Origin: Isoetes taiwanensis
Lineage: Eukaryota; Streptophyta; Lycopodiopsida; Isoetales; Isoetaceae
DNA length: 64,000 bases
Assembly (NCBI GenBank): GCA_021234155.1
Contig: JAJEKV010000014.1
Span: 10,247,563-10,311,562 of the forward strand
Reading direction: 5' to 3'
Numbering within the stretch: the stretch's first letter is position 1; every line of letters begins with the position of its first letter. Both the position numbers and the translations under genes were made by a program. Below, in pieces: positions 46,251 to 56,999 of this stretch. Under the pieces are notes generated by a model. The model did no database searches and was not told where the DNA came from. It worked only from the letters and a program-made list of their open reading frames with translations.

Positions 46251-46603
46251 GCACTGCAGGTTTTAACTCACATAAGACACTAATCTCAAGTCTAGATGTA
46301 AAAGCGACATGCAACTATCACAAGCAAAACCAATGTTAGGTCAACCTTACGCCCAAAGTCCAAATGCAAAATATGAGCAACAAGCACTAAATCTTCCTAA
46401 ATCAATGCCGAAAAGGAAGAGAAATTCTTAAACACAAATCCAAATTTTCAAATTCAAGTATGTGTTTAAACCCAAATACGTAACATACATATAAGAATAT
46501 TAGCCACAAAGAATAAGGTGATGGTTGACCAAATGTGGCACCGGATAGAAAAAACATGTCTCAAAAGACTTAAATGGAATGGCAATAGAAGATTCGAGCC
46601 ATT

Positions 46604-46628
46604 GGGGAGGGAGGAAGGGAGGGAGGGG
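46604..46628 (+). other. G-quadruplex-type G run
   Basis: 25 bases made only of G and single or double A (GGGGAGGGAGG, AAGGGAGGGAGGGG), with five runs of at least three G at loop lengths of one to a few bases. It satisfies the usual G4 pattern on the plus strand. Confidence 0.8.
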
Positions 46629-46644
46629 ATTGTTGTTGGAGGTC

Positions 46645-46750
46645 ATTATAGATGGGCCACGCCCAACGAAGTAGGGACAATTGTAATATAATGCTATATT
46701 ATAGATGGGCCACGTCCAATGAAGTAGGGACAATTGTCATATGATGCAAA
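46645..46750 (+). repeat. Tandem duplication, 53-bp unit
   Basis: ATTATAGATGGGCCACG(C/T)CC and GAAGTAGGGACAATTGT occur twice in a row, at 46645 and 46698. Confidence 0.85.
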
Positions 46751-47180
46751 AGAAATAATCTTTTGTGAGCCACCAAGATGAAGATGTGAGCAGCCTCTAG
46801 GAAGATTGCGAAAGTTTGAAAGTGACCAAAGTGGTCTAAGCTGACAGAAAGGTGGAGACAGTTATGATTTGGATGGCTGTGCGGGAAAAAGAATGGAGAG
46901 AATGGAGAGGGAAAAGACAAATCTAGGTCAACATCGAAGTCACAAGCAAAATAGAACTCAATGTCTAGAATGAGGAGGTGTGCTAACTCCTCCTTCCCAT
47001 CCAACCAGAGATGACTTGTAGAAGAACATTGACGGATGCCATGCGCCAATAAAAAAATGATGGATTAGAGTTGAACAATCTAAAAAAAACAGAACCCCCT
47101 CTAGACCATTACATAGAGGTATCAACAATAAAATTGAGAAGGTCCAAATTATCCATGACCAAATGATTGACATAAATTGT

Positions 47181-48105
47181 TGTTTGGATTCTTGGCATAC
47201 ACCCTGCAGCAGCAGTCCATGACTGCCGGATGCTACAAAGCTGCCATGCTCATGATCACAAAACAAGAACAAGACAAGGAAATATGTACAAAGAATGAAG
47301 GAAGGAAGGAAGGAAAATTTTTTAACGTCCACGGAACCCAATCGGGTTATGGGACCAAGTACATAAGGGATCAAGTCCCGGACGAAGTCCAAACAAGAAC
47401 ATGGGCGAAGCCCTTAAACCAAAAGCACAACGTGAGCTAGAACACAACCATCATGACCCGGATTAAAACCACCGGGAAAAAACCGTTGCGGGGATGACCG
47501 TGGGTTGCTCACCGATCCAAAATCCATCTTTGTTGCACAAGCAGCAAGCATACCTTCATACTCGGCCGTAAAAGCTCACCAAGCAACTCAACCGTGAACC
47601 TCTTCCTGGCGGGTGCTGGAAAGCGGGCTAACCCCAATCGTCGCCCGGACACGGGGGAAGGCCGAGAAAAAACCTTCGTGGAAATCGCCCATCGAGGTGC
47701 CTCCTCACCCATCCACCAGCCCTGCGCCAAAGCCAGCACCCCGTGTATGCCTTGAAGTGACATCCACTTCGAATAACGCGGGCGCCCATCCTTCACGCCA
47801 CATTTGCTCCAACGCCATCCATCAGATCCGCTTCCGGGCAAAGCCTGAGGCAAAAGCCCGGCAGCCAGTGTGGAGCGCCGAGGAGGGCAAACATCATAGG
47901 AACGTGGCAAATGAGGGCTCTTCAAATATGAGATAAACGGTACATCACAAGAGGTCAGGTCTAATATAGTGTAGACCTTAAAACTGAGCCGTGACATCTA
48001 ACTAAATCTAATCCCTACACTTATGTTAATCTAATCATGCCAAGTGTCACCGCCACCCGACACCTAACATGTGCATGTACAATGTTAACCACTAGGTGGT
48101 TAACA
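47181..48105 (-). repeat. LTR C (3' LTR), split by a LINE insertion
   Basis: LTR sequence at 47181-47300 and 47901-48105 is interrupted by 600 bp of foreign DNA. It has only a single CACCTAACATGTGCATG unit, unlike LTRs A and B. Ends in GTGGTTAACA at 48105. Confidence 0.9.
47301..47900 (-). mobile_element. LINE-type insertion inside LTR C, (TTCC)n tail
   Basis: The minus strand ends in GGGTTCCGTGGACGTTAAAA followed by a TTCC tail (plus-strand GAAGG repeats at 47297-47318), the terminus of the window's LINE family. The ~500-bp body is GC-rich and open on the minus strand over much of its length (47509-47997 frame, which continues into the LTR). It does not show the CCHC segment of the other copies. 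It is a different subfamily or a non-autonomous passenger using the same 3' end. Confidence 0.75.
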
Positions 48106-50486
48106 TCGCCCCCCAAAAAAAGTTTTTAGCACAAAAACATGTCTGGACTTTTATAAGACAAGTCCCACAATTACAACATGGTGCCAAAAATTTTTAGGGG
48201 CGAAAAAGGATGGTACTGGTAATGATTTGTTGTGTCCGTAGAAAGATCTTCATGAAGGCATTGATGACGAAGAAGATCCGAATGAATGTCGATGCAGAAC
48301 ATGGATCATAGGAACTTGGGCCAAAAACATAAGGACCATCCCCTTATATTATGGGTAAGTCCTTGGAACAAATATTGCCCAAAAGTTCACGAAAAAAGCT
48401 TCAAAACAATGATTATATGGGGCTGTCCCCGTGATCGACCATAGGAGAGCGTGGCTATCGCGTCACAATATTTGTGCAGAAAGCGTGGATGTTGAGCAAA
48501 AAGCGTGGCCATAAGCAAAGTGTGAGCGTGGGGAGCATAAAGAGCGTGGCTGAAGCGTGGGCTGAGCGTGGTCAATTTATGCGTGGTCAATCGTGGGCAA
48601 AAATACTGAGCGATGGGTCAAAGTTTGAGCGTGGGCATGGGCGGGAACATGAGCGCATGCAGCAAGCTGGGGCCGTGAGGGCGCAACTGCGGGCGGTTAT
48701 CAGCCATAAAAGAGTCTTGTGCCCGTGGCGTGGACCCGTGAGCCGCGTGAGCCTAAAAACAATATCCGATCCAACCATAGATCTTAGGCGGCCAAATCAT
48801 AGCCGTTGGAAAAAACCTAGCATGAGCTTCAACCCTAGCCGAAAATGCTCAGATGCCGACCTTCAATCAGGCAGTAAACCGGATTTGAAGGCGAAATTGC
48901 TGCTTCTTGATTAACACAGATGCAAGCTGGAAGTTTCTAATCTGGTATGGCGGATATGATGCCGAAATATGAGCTGCTTATGGATAGGAGCTGGCCGGTG
49001 ATGATGGCGGATTTGGGCCTGCCATGGAGAGGAACTGTCCAGAATGGCTATAACAGAGTGATTGTGCAGCAACAGATGGCGTTGGTTGCATGGCAGGATC
49101 TTGAACCCTGAAATATGGCTTTGCTTCTGCCCTTCATGGCGGTGATCTAAGCCTCCTTGAATTTGAAGGTCATCTGCTTCTATTGCCAGAGTATGATGGT
49201 GAATGGAACTGACTATCGGCCTTGAAGATAAATCCTGAGATGATGCCGAAATGGGAGCTTCTTTAGATAGGAACTGGCCAGATATGCTCTAACTGAGTCA
49301 TTTGTTTGCAGGAATCGGTGCTGGAAGACAGATGCACAGATTAGAAGTTTAGAAACGGTGGAGCTGTAGATAGATTGTCTGAAATAAATCTTCAAGCTTG
49401 GACTGATATGAATGTGTGCTGGTTTTGCAGATGATGCGAAAGAGCCTGGAGGAAGCCGAGTTGAGGCTGCAATATGCTTGCTTGAATAGTGCTCTGTAGC
49501 TGGCATATCCGTGAGGCAGATGGATGGGGGCTAGGAGGGATGCTGGCCCTCTTAAAAACTCAATAAGAAAGACATGATTGCTCTGTGCAGATGCCAGATG
49601 GATGGAAAGTGTTGGAAGAAGAGCTGCACTAAGGCTCGAATCCTAGAGCCTGAGATGCCTGAATGATGTCGCTGTACTCAAAAGAAACTGATAAAGTTAA
49701 AACTTTGATGCAGGTCTGATAGCTCTGGATAAAACATACTGCACACGATGTGAAGAACAACTCTGATGCTTGCTGTGTTGAATGTACAGGGACGAGTTTT
49801 TGGCAAATGAAGAACCAAGTAACTCCCTCTTGAAAAATCGGTTCTGATAATGGAATTTGAATCACAAGGGAGGGCTAGCCAAAGTGCTGGCCCTCTGCCA
49901 AATAATCTGAAAAAGAAACCTCTTAGAAAGCGTAAGATGGGCAGAGACAAACTGAGATTCTCCATATTGATATGCTCCATATGATCTGTTGATACACTCC
50001 AGGTAAAATATGGTTGTTTTTTTTTGGAAATGGGTGTGCAAAAGGCACAAATTTCGGATAAGCCAAGATAAATGAAGATGATAAAAATGAGCAAAGACAT
50101 GATTTTTTCGATAGCTTTTTCAGCAGAGAAAAGATAAAAAACTTGATTTTTTCTTGATGTTGTTCTGAGAGAGGAGTCTTGTCACCACTCAAAAATCTGG
50201 AAAGCGCAAACTGTACTTGCTGCGACTTGAAAAAGCGAGTCTTGAGAACAGATTCTGAGAAATTAAATTTGATCATTTTGGCAGAATCATCATTTGTTTT
50301 AAAACAAAGGCCTCAAAGCGGATACACAAATCGACTTGGTTGGGCAAACTAAGGAAACCTAACGGGGGAAGAATAGTATACAAGAAGTCTTCAAAGCGGG
50401 GAAAAATTGGGGCGACAAGACAACAAAGAAGAAATGTAAGGGAGAAGAAAGTGATCCGCGGTTTAACCCGGCATACTTGGCCGTAA
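48106..50486 (-). other. Non-coding interior of the LTR element
   Basis: No gag or pol motif in any frame. Contains a cluster of GCGTGG motifs (48449-48733) and degenerate internal repeats: GATGCCGAAAT(A/G)(T/G)GAGCT and GGATAGGAGCTGGCC (about 48960) recur at about 49240. Frames such as 49678-50100 on the minus strand are featureless. Confidence 0.7.
48449..48733 (-). repeat. Cluster of ten GCGTGG motifs
   Basis: GCGTGG, usually as AGCGTGG, occurs about ten times in 285 bp at irregular spacing (for example 48449, 48483, 48503, 48525, 48543, 48555). In the element's sense orientation the motif is CCACGC. It is not a regular tandem repeat. Confidence 0.8.
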
Positions 50487-50835
50487 TGTTTGGATTCTTG
50501 GCATACACCACAAAGAAAGCAGTCCATGACTGCCGGATGCTACAAAGCTGCCATGCTCATGATCACAAAACAAGAACAAGACAAGGAAATATGTACAAAG
50601 AATGAAGGGAACGTGGCCAAATGAGGCTCTCCAAATATGAGATAAACACGAGTACATCATCGAAGAGGCTCCGGTCTAATATAGTGTAGACCTTAAAATC
50701 TAAACCGTACATCTAACTAAATCTAATCCCTACACTTATGTTAATCTAATCATGCCAAGTGTCAGTCTGCCACCACTGACACCTAACATGTGCATGCACC
50801 TAACATGTGCATGCACAATGTTAACCACTAGGTAA
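50487..50835 (-). repeat. LTR B (extra internal LTR)
   Basis: Same sequence as LTR A including the doubled CACCTAACATGTGCATG unit, but its outer end stops at CCACTAGGT and passes into a primer-site-like AACGGCGCGAATGTTTGGAT. Its inner side is followed by a degenerate primer site (CCCGGCATACTTGGCCGTAA). Confidence 0.88.
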
Positions 50836-50865
50836 CGGCGCGAATGTTTGGATATCACGAGCGAA

Positions 50866-50882
50866 CCCCGGCAACGGCGCCA
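50866..50882 (-). promoter_or_regulatory. Primer-binding site for tRNA-Asp
   Basis: The plus strand reads CCCCGGCAACGGCGCCA, identical to the 3' end of plant tRNA-Asp(GUC) with CCA, one base from LTR A. Primer sites of this type are known from plant Athila/Tat-like Gypsy elements, which suggests that affinity for this non-coding family. Confidence 0.93.
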
Positions 50883-50883
50883 A

Positions 50884-51235
50884 TGTTTGGATTCTTGGCA
50901 TACACCCTGCAGCAGCAGTCCATGACTGCCAGATGCTACAAAGCTGCCATGCTCATGATCACAAAACAAGAACAAGACAAGGAAATATGTACAAAGAATG
51001 AAGGGGAACGTGGCCAAATGAGGCTCTCCAAATATGAGATAAACCTGAGTACATCTGAAGAGGCTCCGGTCTAATATAGTGTAGACCGCAAATCTGAGCC
51101 GTACATCTAACTAAATCTAATCCCTACACTTATGTTAATCTAATCATGCCAAGTGTCAGTCTGCCACCACTGACACCTAACATGTGCATGCACCTAACAT
51201 GTGCATGCACAATGTTAACCACTAGGTGGTTAACA
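50884..51235 (-). repeat. LTR A (5' LTR)
   Basis: 352 bp; plus-strand TGTTTGGATTCTTGGCATAC ... GTGGTTAACA, i.e. TG...CA ends with inverted TGTT/AACA. Contains a tandem doubling of CACCTAACATGTGCATG near its outer end. Confidence 0.92.
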
Positions 51236-51468
51236 ATTGTTGTAATATAATGCTGTGGAGTTTAAATGAAAATACTGTTTTGCAAGACACCATAACATCA
51301 TCCAAGTTCGACGTGCATGTGAGGACAATTTACGATTTAGGTAATAGAATCAGAAAGGGATGCCTATAATCTAATGCAGATGAATGTAACAAACTGAAAT
51401 ACTCCCCAAGATGAGACAATTTAATAATGAAATAGCAAGCCCACCAATTTATTAAGTGAATAAAAGAA

Positions 51469-51909
51469 GGGAAAATTCCAAATATACCCCTCAAGTTTGT
51501 GAAAATTCCAAAAATACCCTCCAAATGAAGAGCAGTTTTGGAAAAAAGGCAATAGAGTTTTTGTTGCTCCTCAAATGCAAAAGTTATTTTCACAAATATT
51601 ATAGATCAGGAGAAGATCTTCCGAACGACGTCAAATTCATCAAAATCGGAGTTGAAATTCACAAGTTATGCTCATTTACGTCATTTTTTATAGTACTTAC
51701 TTAAAACACTATAACTTGAAGATTCCAACTCCGTTTTTGACGATTCTACTGCTATTGGATAGCGCTCACTCATATCTATAAGATTTATGAAGGACACTTT
51801 TTTAGTTGATTGATCACAAAAAAGTTATTGCCATTTGAGCTAAACACCCTATTTCTAGGGGTATTTTTGGAATATTTGTAAACTTGAGGGGTATATTTGG
51901 AATTTTCCC
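51469..51909. mobile_element. Mutator-type MITE, intact ends and 9-bp target duplication
   Basis: 441 bp. The ends are inverted repeats of about 50 bp: GGGAAAATTCCAAATATACC at 51469 and its exact complement ending TTTGGAATTTTCCC at 51909, with the further match CCCTCAAGTTT and ATTCCAAAAATACCC. Both sides are flanked by ATAAAAGAA (51460-51468 and 51910-51918), a perfect 9-bp duplication diagnostic of Mutator-like transposition. No transposase is encoded, so it is non-autonomous. Confidence 0.95.
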
Positions 51910-51918
51910 ATAAAAGAA

Positions 51919-53147
51919 TGTCTATCAACGTCAAAAGTTCAACTTCAAAAAAATACCAAATCTAAATGCATAGGTTGCAAAATGTTGGCAAGGCAAGTAT
52001 AAGAAGTTAGTGGTGTTGATAATCAGAAAGATTGAACGAACCTATAGGCATGCATTTAGACAAAATTGACTAAGTAACAATATGAATCCTAGCAGATGAC
52101 TCCAAAAATATCACCTTAAGATTTGCTAACCATGCTAAAACCACATTTTCACAGTTGAGAATAAGAAGTTCTATCCATAAATGCCACGCTAGAAACCCCT
52201 GGCGATTAGAATCTTTGTTATCTCATAGTAATGTGAATTCAACTCGAAAGCACAAATGAGAATGAACAGGAGAAAAAAAGAGAGCTCTACAAGAATTGAA
52301 ATTTAACATTTGCGGACCCAAATGCTTTTCGATTAGTGAGGTTGAGGATAAGGCAACACAAGCTATGCGAGAATAATAAAGATGTGCATTGAATATAAAA
52401 TACCACAATAAGTCGAATAACAAACTTCGATGCATCAATTTAATGGTTTGAGAAATATAGGGTTTCAAATAGAGGATCGAACATTAGAGAAGCAAGATGG
52501 AACCAAAAAAAAGGGATCAAATGAATACATTTGTAAGCGAGCATGCATATAATAGAATAGAAGGGTTTCAATAAGCAAAATTTTTGGATGATGCTATGCC
52601 AAGCATGTGTTTAAATGCAAATACAAATCCCCATGAACAAGGTTGAATAATATTTATGCTAGGAAGCCTAACAAATTTCATGACAAATCCCTTGAACAAT
52701 GATCCATAATAAACTTATTAGCTAAGGGAATCAGATATAGTTATAGATGCAATATCTTGAATGAGAAGATGCCGGACCAGGTAGATGTGCGAGAGAAAAC
52801 CGTCGGCGACTCAAGCGAAGAAAGGAGAAAAGGAGATATTATGCTTAAAAAACAACATCGATAAGTTAAGCCCCAAAAGGAAAATCAAAATAAGAAGAAT
52901 AAAAAACTCTGAGGGATATCACGGTGAATGTAAGCTCTAAGGTAAATGAACAAAAAAGGAGAAGGAAGAGGCTAGCCGGATTAGGGACATGGAAAAAGAC
53001 ACAGGCCGAAGATTGGGATGGCAAAGGAGGATAGAGAAGTGACATATAGCAACTTACAGGGAATTTAAGCACTATAAAGGTGTAAAAGCCACAAATAACT
53101 TAAATAGTTGATTTTGAAAATGAAAATGAGGAGAGTTGACACTAACC
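51919..53147. other. No gene seen
   Basis: AT-rich; short frames only (for example 52223-52468 and 52866-53072 on the minus strand), none with recognisable features. Confidence 0.5.
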
Positions 53148-53340
53148 TAGGGATTAATTTTAAAATGAAAAATTAAGTGATTGGCATGTATAGCAGAAGT
53201 TCAACCTAGAAGTTAATGTTAATTAATTTTAAAATAAAAAGTTACGTGAATGGCATGTATAATAGAAATTCAAACCTAGAAGTTAATGTTAAAAGCGATA
53301 ATTCAAAAGTTCAAACCTAGAAGTTAATGTTACAAGAAAG
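53148..53340 (+). repeat. Tandem repeat, unit of about 75 bp
   Basis: 'TAATTTTAAAAT ... GGCATGTATA ... CCTAGAAGTTAATGTTA' is present twice in full, and the CAAACCTAGAAGTTAATGTTA part a third time. Confidence 0.8.
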
Positions 53341-53594
53341 TTATTGCGGCATGACTAAGACCGCCATACGAACATTTCTTTAGTTCCAAATCGTGGGGTT
53401 GGATCCATATTAAGGTTCGATGTTCGATAATGCATTACGCACAATAATGGATTCATATTAATTTGAATGGTGGCGGCTTTTGAACATGCCTTGTGTTCGA
53501 ATGCTTGTAATATTCTAATAAAATTTGCCTATATTATTCTAGCATGGTATCCTCTCCAATAGAAAATTGAACACTACAATATCGAGTTTGCATA

Positions 53595-54120
53595 CATCCA
53601 ACATGAGGAGGTAATGTTTGGAAGGGCTTAAATCAATATGTGGGCCTGCCATAGGGTACATTCTTTGTTAATGTGACCTTGCTTTTAATCCTTGAAGAAG
53701 TGGTCATATTTTTTAGCATTGGGGGTACATTCTTTGTTGGTATATTTTTGGGGCCCGAGCGTCGATTCGAGGGGCTTGGATCGATGCCATTCTTTGTTAG
53801 TGTGACCTTGCTTTAATCCCTCGGTGGTCATATTTTTGGCATTGAGGGTAAGTTAATCAGTCAAATGATACTCGAGGCAAAAGCTAATAATTCATGGTTT
53901 AATCACCACTTGAAAAAAGGTTAGAATCTATTATGTGGCTCGCCATATAAATAGCTTGTCAAATTTTGTCATCTTTAATCATCTTTCAAAAGCTCATGGA
54001 ACCCTACTTGACAAAGCTGCTCTTCTTGGAAGATTCTAGCTAAATCTAAAAATGGATCACGGAGACCGGAGATTTTCCAAAACGTGTGAAGAAGGAGGAG
54101 CTAAAGAAGGGCAAATGGAC
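53595..54120 (+). repeat. Dispersed repeat with promoter-like content, copy 1
   Basis: 526 bp shared with 60067-60565. It contains TATAAATA (about 53947) in CATATAAATAGCTTGTC, then a pyrimidine-rich leader and ATG at 54051. One frame past the ATG reads PKRVKKEELKKGKWTAAKD and a stop; the KGKWTA part faintly recalls the start of a MYB repeat. Internally TACATTCTTTGTTRGTRT recurs. It may be a duplicated gene promoter or a mobile sequence of unknown class. Confidence 0.75.
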
Positions 54121-55635
54121 CGCTGCAAAAGACTAGACGGTGCCAATACATTGGTTCAAGTTACTACGATGAATCGATGTAAATGATGAGAATGCGAAGT
54201 TAAAGTGATCTGATTGCTTCAAGAGCGCAACTTTGGTGGCGATTAAATGCATCAGAGATATTATATGTTCCTTTTAAGGACTTAAAGTTTAACATTGTAT
54301 TATATGGAAGTGTAACTTAGTATTTCGTATTGAATATAGCAATTCCAATATGCCATCTTTCTGTATCGCTTGTATTTATCTGTTTTGACTTGCAGCAGAC
54401 CAGAAAATGACAGACAGCAGATAGAGAGAAATATGACGTTTAAAGCATGGAACGCATTCTCCAATAATGTGATCACAAAGGTAAGCTTCCTATGGAATAG
54501 TTGTACTACCTCTAGTTGAGTGAACGAGATTTAATAATGATAGCATCACAAAAAATTTCTTGTCCCGTCTCGCTGTACACTAATGGGCCTTCATTCAAGT
54601 ACACAATTAACCAAATACTGTCGTGTTTTCCTTCACATTCACGAAACTTCACAGGAGATAACAAACATGGCTGCTACATGCCACCGGATGAAATCTTGTT
54701 GTACATTGCATGCGAAAAGAACCAGAACTGTTAGGAATTCATTGGGGTGGCTCTGTCTCTAAAACCTTTCTAACAATGGAGGTTCACTAGGAATAAGTCT
54801 CCCATAGATTTGTAATTTCAGGCATTATAGCCTCTTCAAAATCATGTGACTAAGGGAACAATGCATTTCATTCATCATCGTCTACTAACATTTCAGGCAC
54901 AGTCTTTCTTCTCCCTACCTTTAAAGACATTCCACACATTTAAAACTGGTGATTTCTGATGTCCCATATCATACTGCCAGAATCTTTGGTGAAAATGCCC
55001 TGCATATGTGTTTGCAGCGTTATAAATCCATGTACTATTTTCCTTTTAGTGGTTTCCCCATTCATTTTGGCACTAACTTCCCGCGATGCTATTCTACAAG
55101 CTTGAGAGATTATAATGCATGAAAGTAATGAAGATCACGCTAAAGGAGTTCATTCAAAATCTTCCTTATTGGAAGGTTGTGACAAGTTCACGTTTGGCTC
55201 ACGGAGCTCAAGCGGCAACAACATACTCCTTTAATCAAAACAAAGAATGTACCTATTTCATGGATTCTTCAACCCTAACCAAAGGGAATCAAATCAATTT
55301 TTTTTTTGTGCTAGGGGGTTGCTAAACTATAAGATCCTAAGGGCTCTTCTATGAGCATTTCTTTGATAAAATGTACCTCTTCCTTGAAGCCATAAGAACC
55401 ATCGGTTGTAGATTGTAGCCACTTGGGATCCATTTGAAATGGTGCACCTCCCTTGAGACCAGATTGGCCTAGCATCAAGCGTGGCCATCCCCCTTCTTCC
55501 GACAAGAGATCATATATATCGTATCTTCTCCCAAATCCTCAAAAGCAACAACAACAATGTTGGCCGCTACAACAATGCCGCCGGTGTTAGAACTTGGGAA
55601 CTTTGGTCACAATACCAACTTGTGCTATTTTAGCA
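54121..55635. other. No gene seen
   Basis: No recognisable coding. The minus-strand frame at 55311-55505 lies downstream of the Gypsy protease relic in the same orientation and may be more of that element, but no domain is recognisable. Confidence 0.45.
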
Positions 55636-56430
55636 TTAGAAAAGGTTTTTTAACAAAGCAGATGATCTTTTATCTATCTCGAGCCCACATTTTTTCATAA
55701 CATGATAAGGCATGATATTTAGGGGTGATCCACCATCCGGTAGACACATTAGAAAGGGGTACCCTCCTAGAGTAGGCCGAACACATAAATGCACTGGATC
55801 CTCCTCATTTTGAGCCAAAATAAGGTTAGTAGCATTTGCAACACCTACACAAGCCCCTTGCCTCACTAAAGTAGTTTGTTGCAATAATTTTTTCCTATAA
55901 CCGGTGCAATCTTTAACAAGGTAAATAAATCTACACTTACTTTGGAATTTTTTTAACAAAACATCTAATTCATCAAGATCTTGATCTTTCTTACCATACT
56001 TTTGTTGGGGAGGTGGAGCTATTTCTTGGGAGGAACTTCCATATAGGAGGGTGGTGGCAATGTTGACCTCCTTGAATTCTGGGACATGTCTATTAGGTTC
56101 AGCAGGTCTATGGACCTCTCCCATACTTCTGGTTTGTACCACCATTACTTCTTGGTCTTTGGCATTTAAGTAGCCTTTGCACAAACCTTATAGAACTAGT
56201 AGATTCAACAAACCTTACATGGGGAGTAGCCTCAGTTTTTTCTCTCTCTCTCTTGCTTGGCAAAATACTCTTTTGTGAGAACACCTAAGATCAATATGAT
56301 CAATCTCCTTACAAAAAGTACAAGCCCTGGACACTCTCTACAAAGTGGCCCTTCTTTTTTTTTGCATTTAGGGCATATTTGCCAATAGCAAATGTCTGCT
56401 GGATGTGAAGTCCTATTGCAATGAATACAT
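55636..56430 (-). pseudogene. Ty3/Gypsy gag zinc knuckle and protease relic
   Basis: On the minus strand, at about 56389-56430, CIHCNRTSHPADICYW is a CCHC knuckle. It is followed by CPKCKKK and, in a shifted frame, GHF...RECP, a second knuckle. After a frame break the ORF 55636-56184 continues with a linker rich in Q/K/D, then TTLVRQGACVGVANATNLIL and the retropepsin motif FLMCLPDGGSPLNIMPYHVM. DGGSxxNIM is the usual plant Gypsy protease active site, so the catalytic Asp is present. No reverse transcriptase follows in the window. Confidence 0.75.
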
Positions 56431-56999
56431 TAGGGATAAGTTTTACACTTACTGCTTGCTTTGAGCTCCACAAGTTGTTTGGTCACTTCGCTAAAGCTTG
56501 ATTACCTTTGTCAAGTCTGCTTTAACCTCTGAAATTTGAGAATCATCTTTGGTTTTTTCTTTTCTTTATGCACGACATAGATAGGAACAGAATGGTGGGA
56601 GTTCATAATGACCATCAATAGCATCGAGGGGTAGAAGGGATCATGATGAAAGCTATTGTGTTTTACGGTGGGATAGAAAGCATTTTGGTCAATTAGGTTG
56701 TTTTGGCAAAAAGACCTTGTAAATTCTTAGCTTGGAATTCCGATTGGGCTAGTTCTTGGCTTGGAATTCGAATTACCATGTTACTTACGAAATTCATCAC
56801 CTTTTAAGGTGTTTTGGCTCAATGTCTCACCTGCGTTCCCGACTCAAAAATGAGGAGTTTCGTTTTTGCTCTGGCTGTGACGTGTGAAGGTGGTTCTTCT
56901 TTAGAAGGGTTTGGCTCACTAATTTTAATCTTTTTATGTTCTAGTTCACTTCGCTTGTTACTAACTTAGCATAAAACTATAAAAATGAAAAATTTTCCC
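56431..56999. other. No gene seen; probable upstream gag remnants
   Basis: Minus-strand words such as VTKQLVELKASSKCKTYP just upstream of the knuckle suggest more gag, but the frame is broken and nothing further is recognisable. Confidence 0.4.

Larger units (their letters stand above)
46251..47175. other. No gene seen; G-rich run and short tandem repeat inside
   Basis: Only short frames on the minus strand without known domains. Contains the G-rich run at 46604-46628 and the 53-bp repeat at 46645-46750. Confidence 0.45.
47181..51235 (-). mobile_element. Non-coding LTR retrotransposon with three LTRs and target duplication
   Basis: The minus-strand element runs from LTR A (51235-50884) to LTR C (48105-47181). 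Both outer flanks carry ATTGT (47176-47180 and 51236-51240), a 5-bp target duplication. A perfect tRNA-Asp primer site follows LTR A. A third LTR (B, 50487-50835) lies only about 50 bp further in. The interior (48106-50486) has no retroviral protein motif, so the element is non-autonomous (LARD-like) and must have used proteins made elsewhere. A G run (minus strand TTTTTTTGGGGGGCGA) just before LTR C is the likely polypurine tract. A LINE fragment sits inside LTR C. Confidence 0.9.

Noticed and set aside
47509-47997. 162-codon minus-strand ORF as a host gene
   Set aside because: It spans the boundary between the LTR and the LINE-type insertion, so it cannot be one gene.
50866-50882. tRNA-Asp gene
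   Set aside because: Only the 17-base 3' end is present, directly beside an LTR; it is a primer-binding site.
46958-51017. Several minus-strand ORFs sharing YFLVLFLFCDHEHGSFVASG
   Set aside because: They are chance frames through the repeated LTR (47.2, 50.5, 50.9 kb, also 28.7 kb); the sequence is conserved because the LTR is repeated.
53240-53345. Third copy of the 75-bp tandem unit as a separate regulatory element
   Set aside because: It is a partial copy of the simple local tandem repeat.
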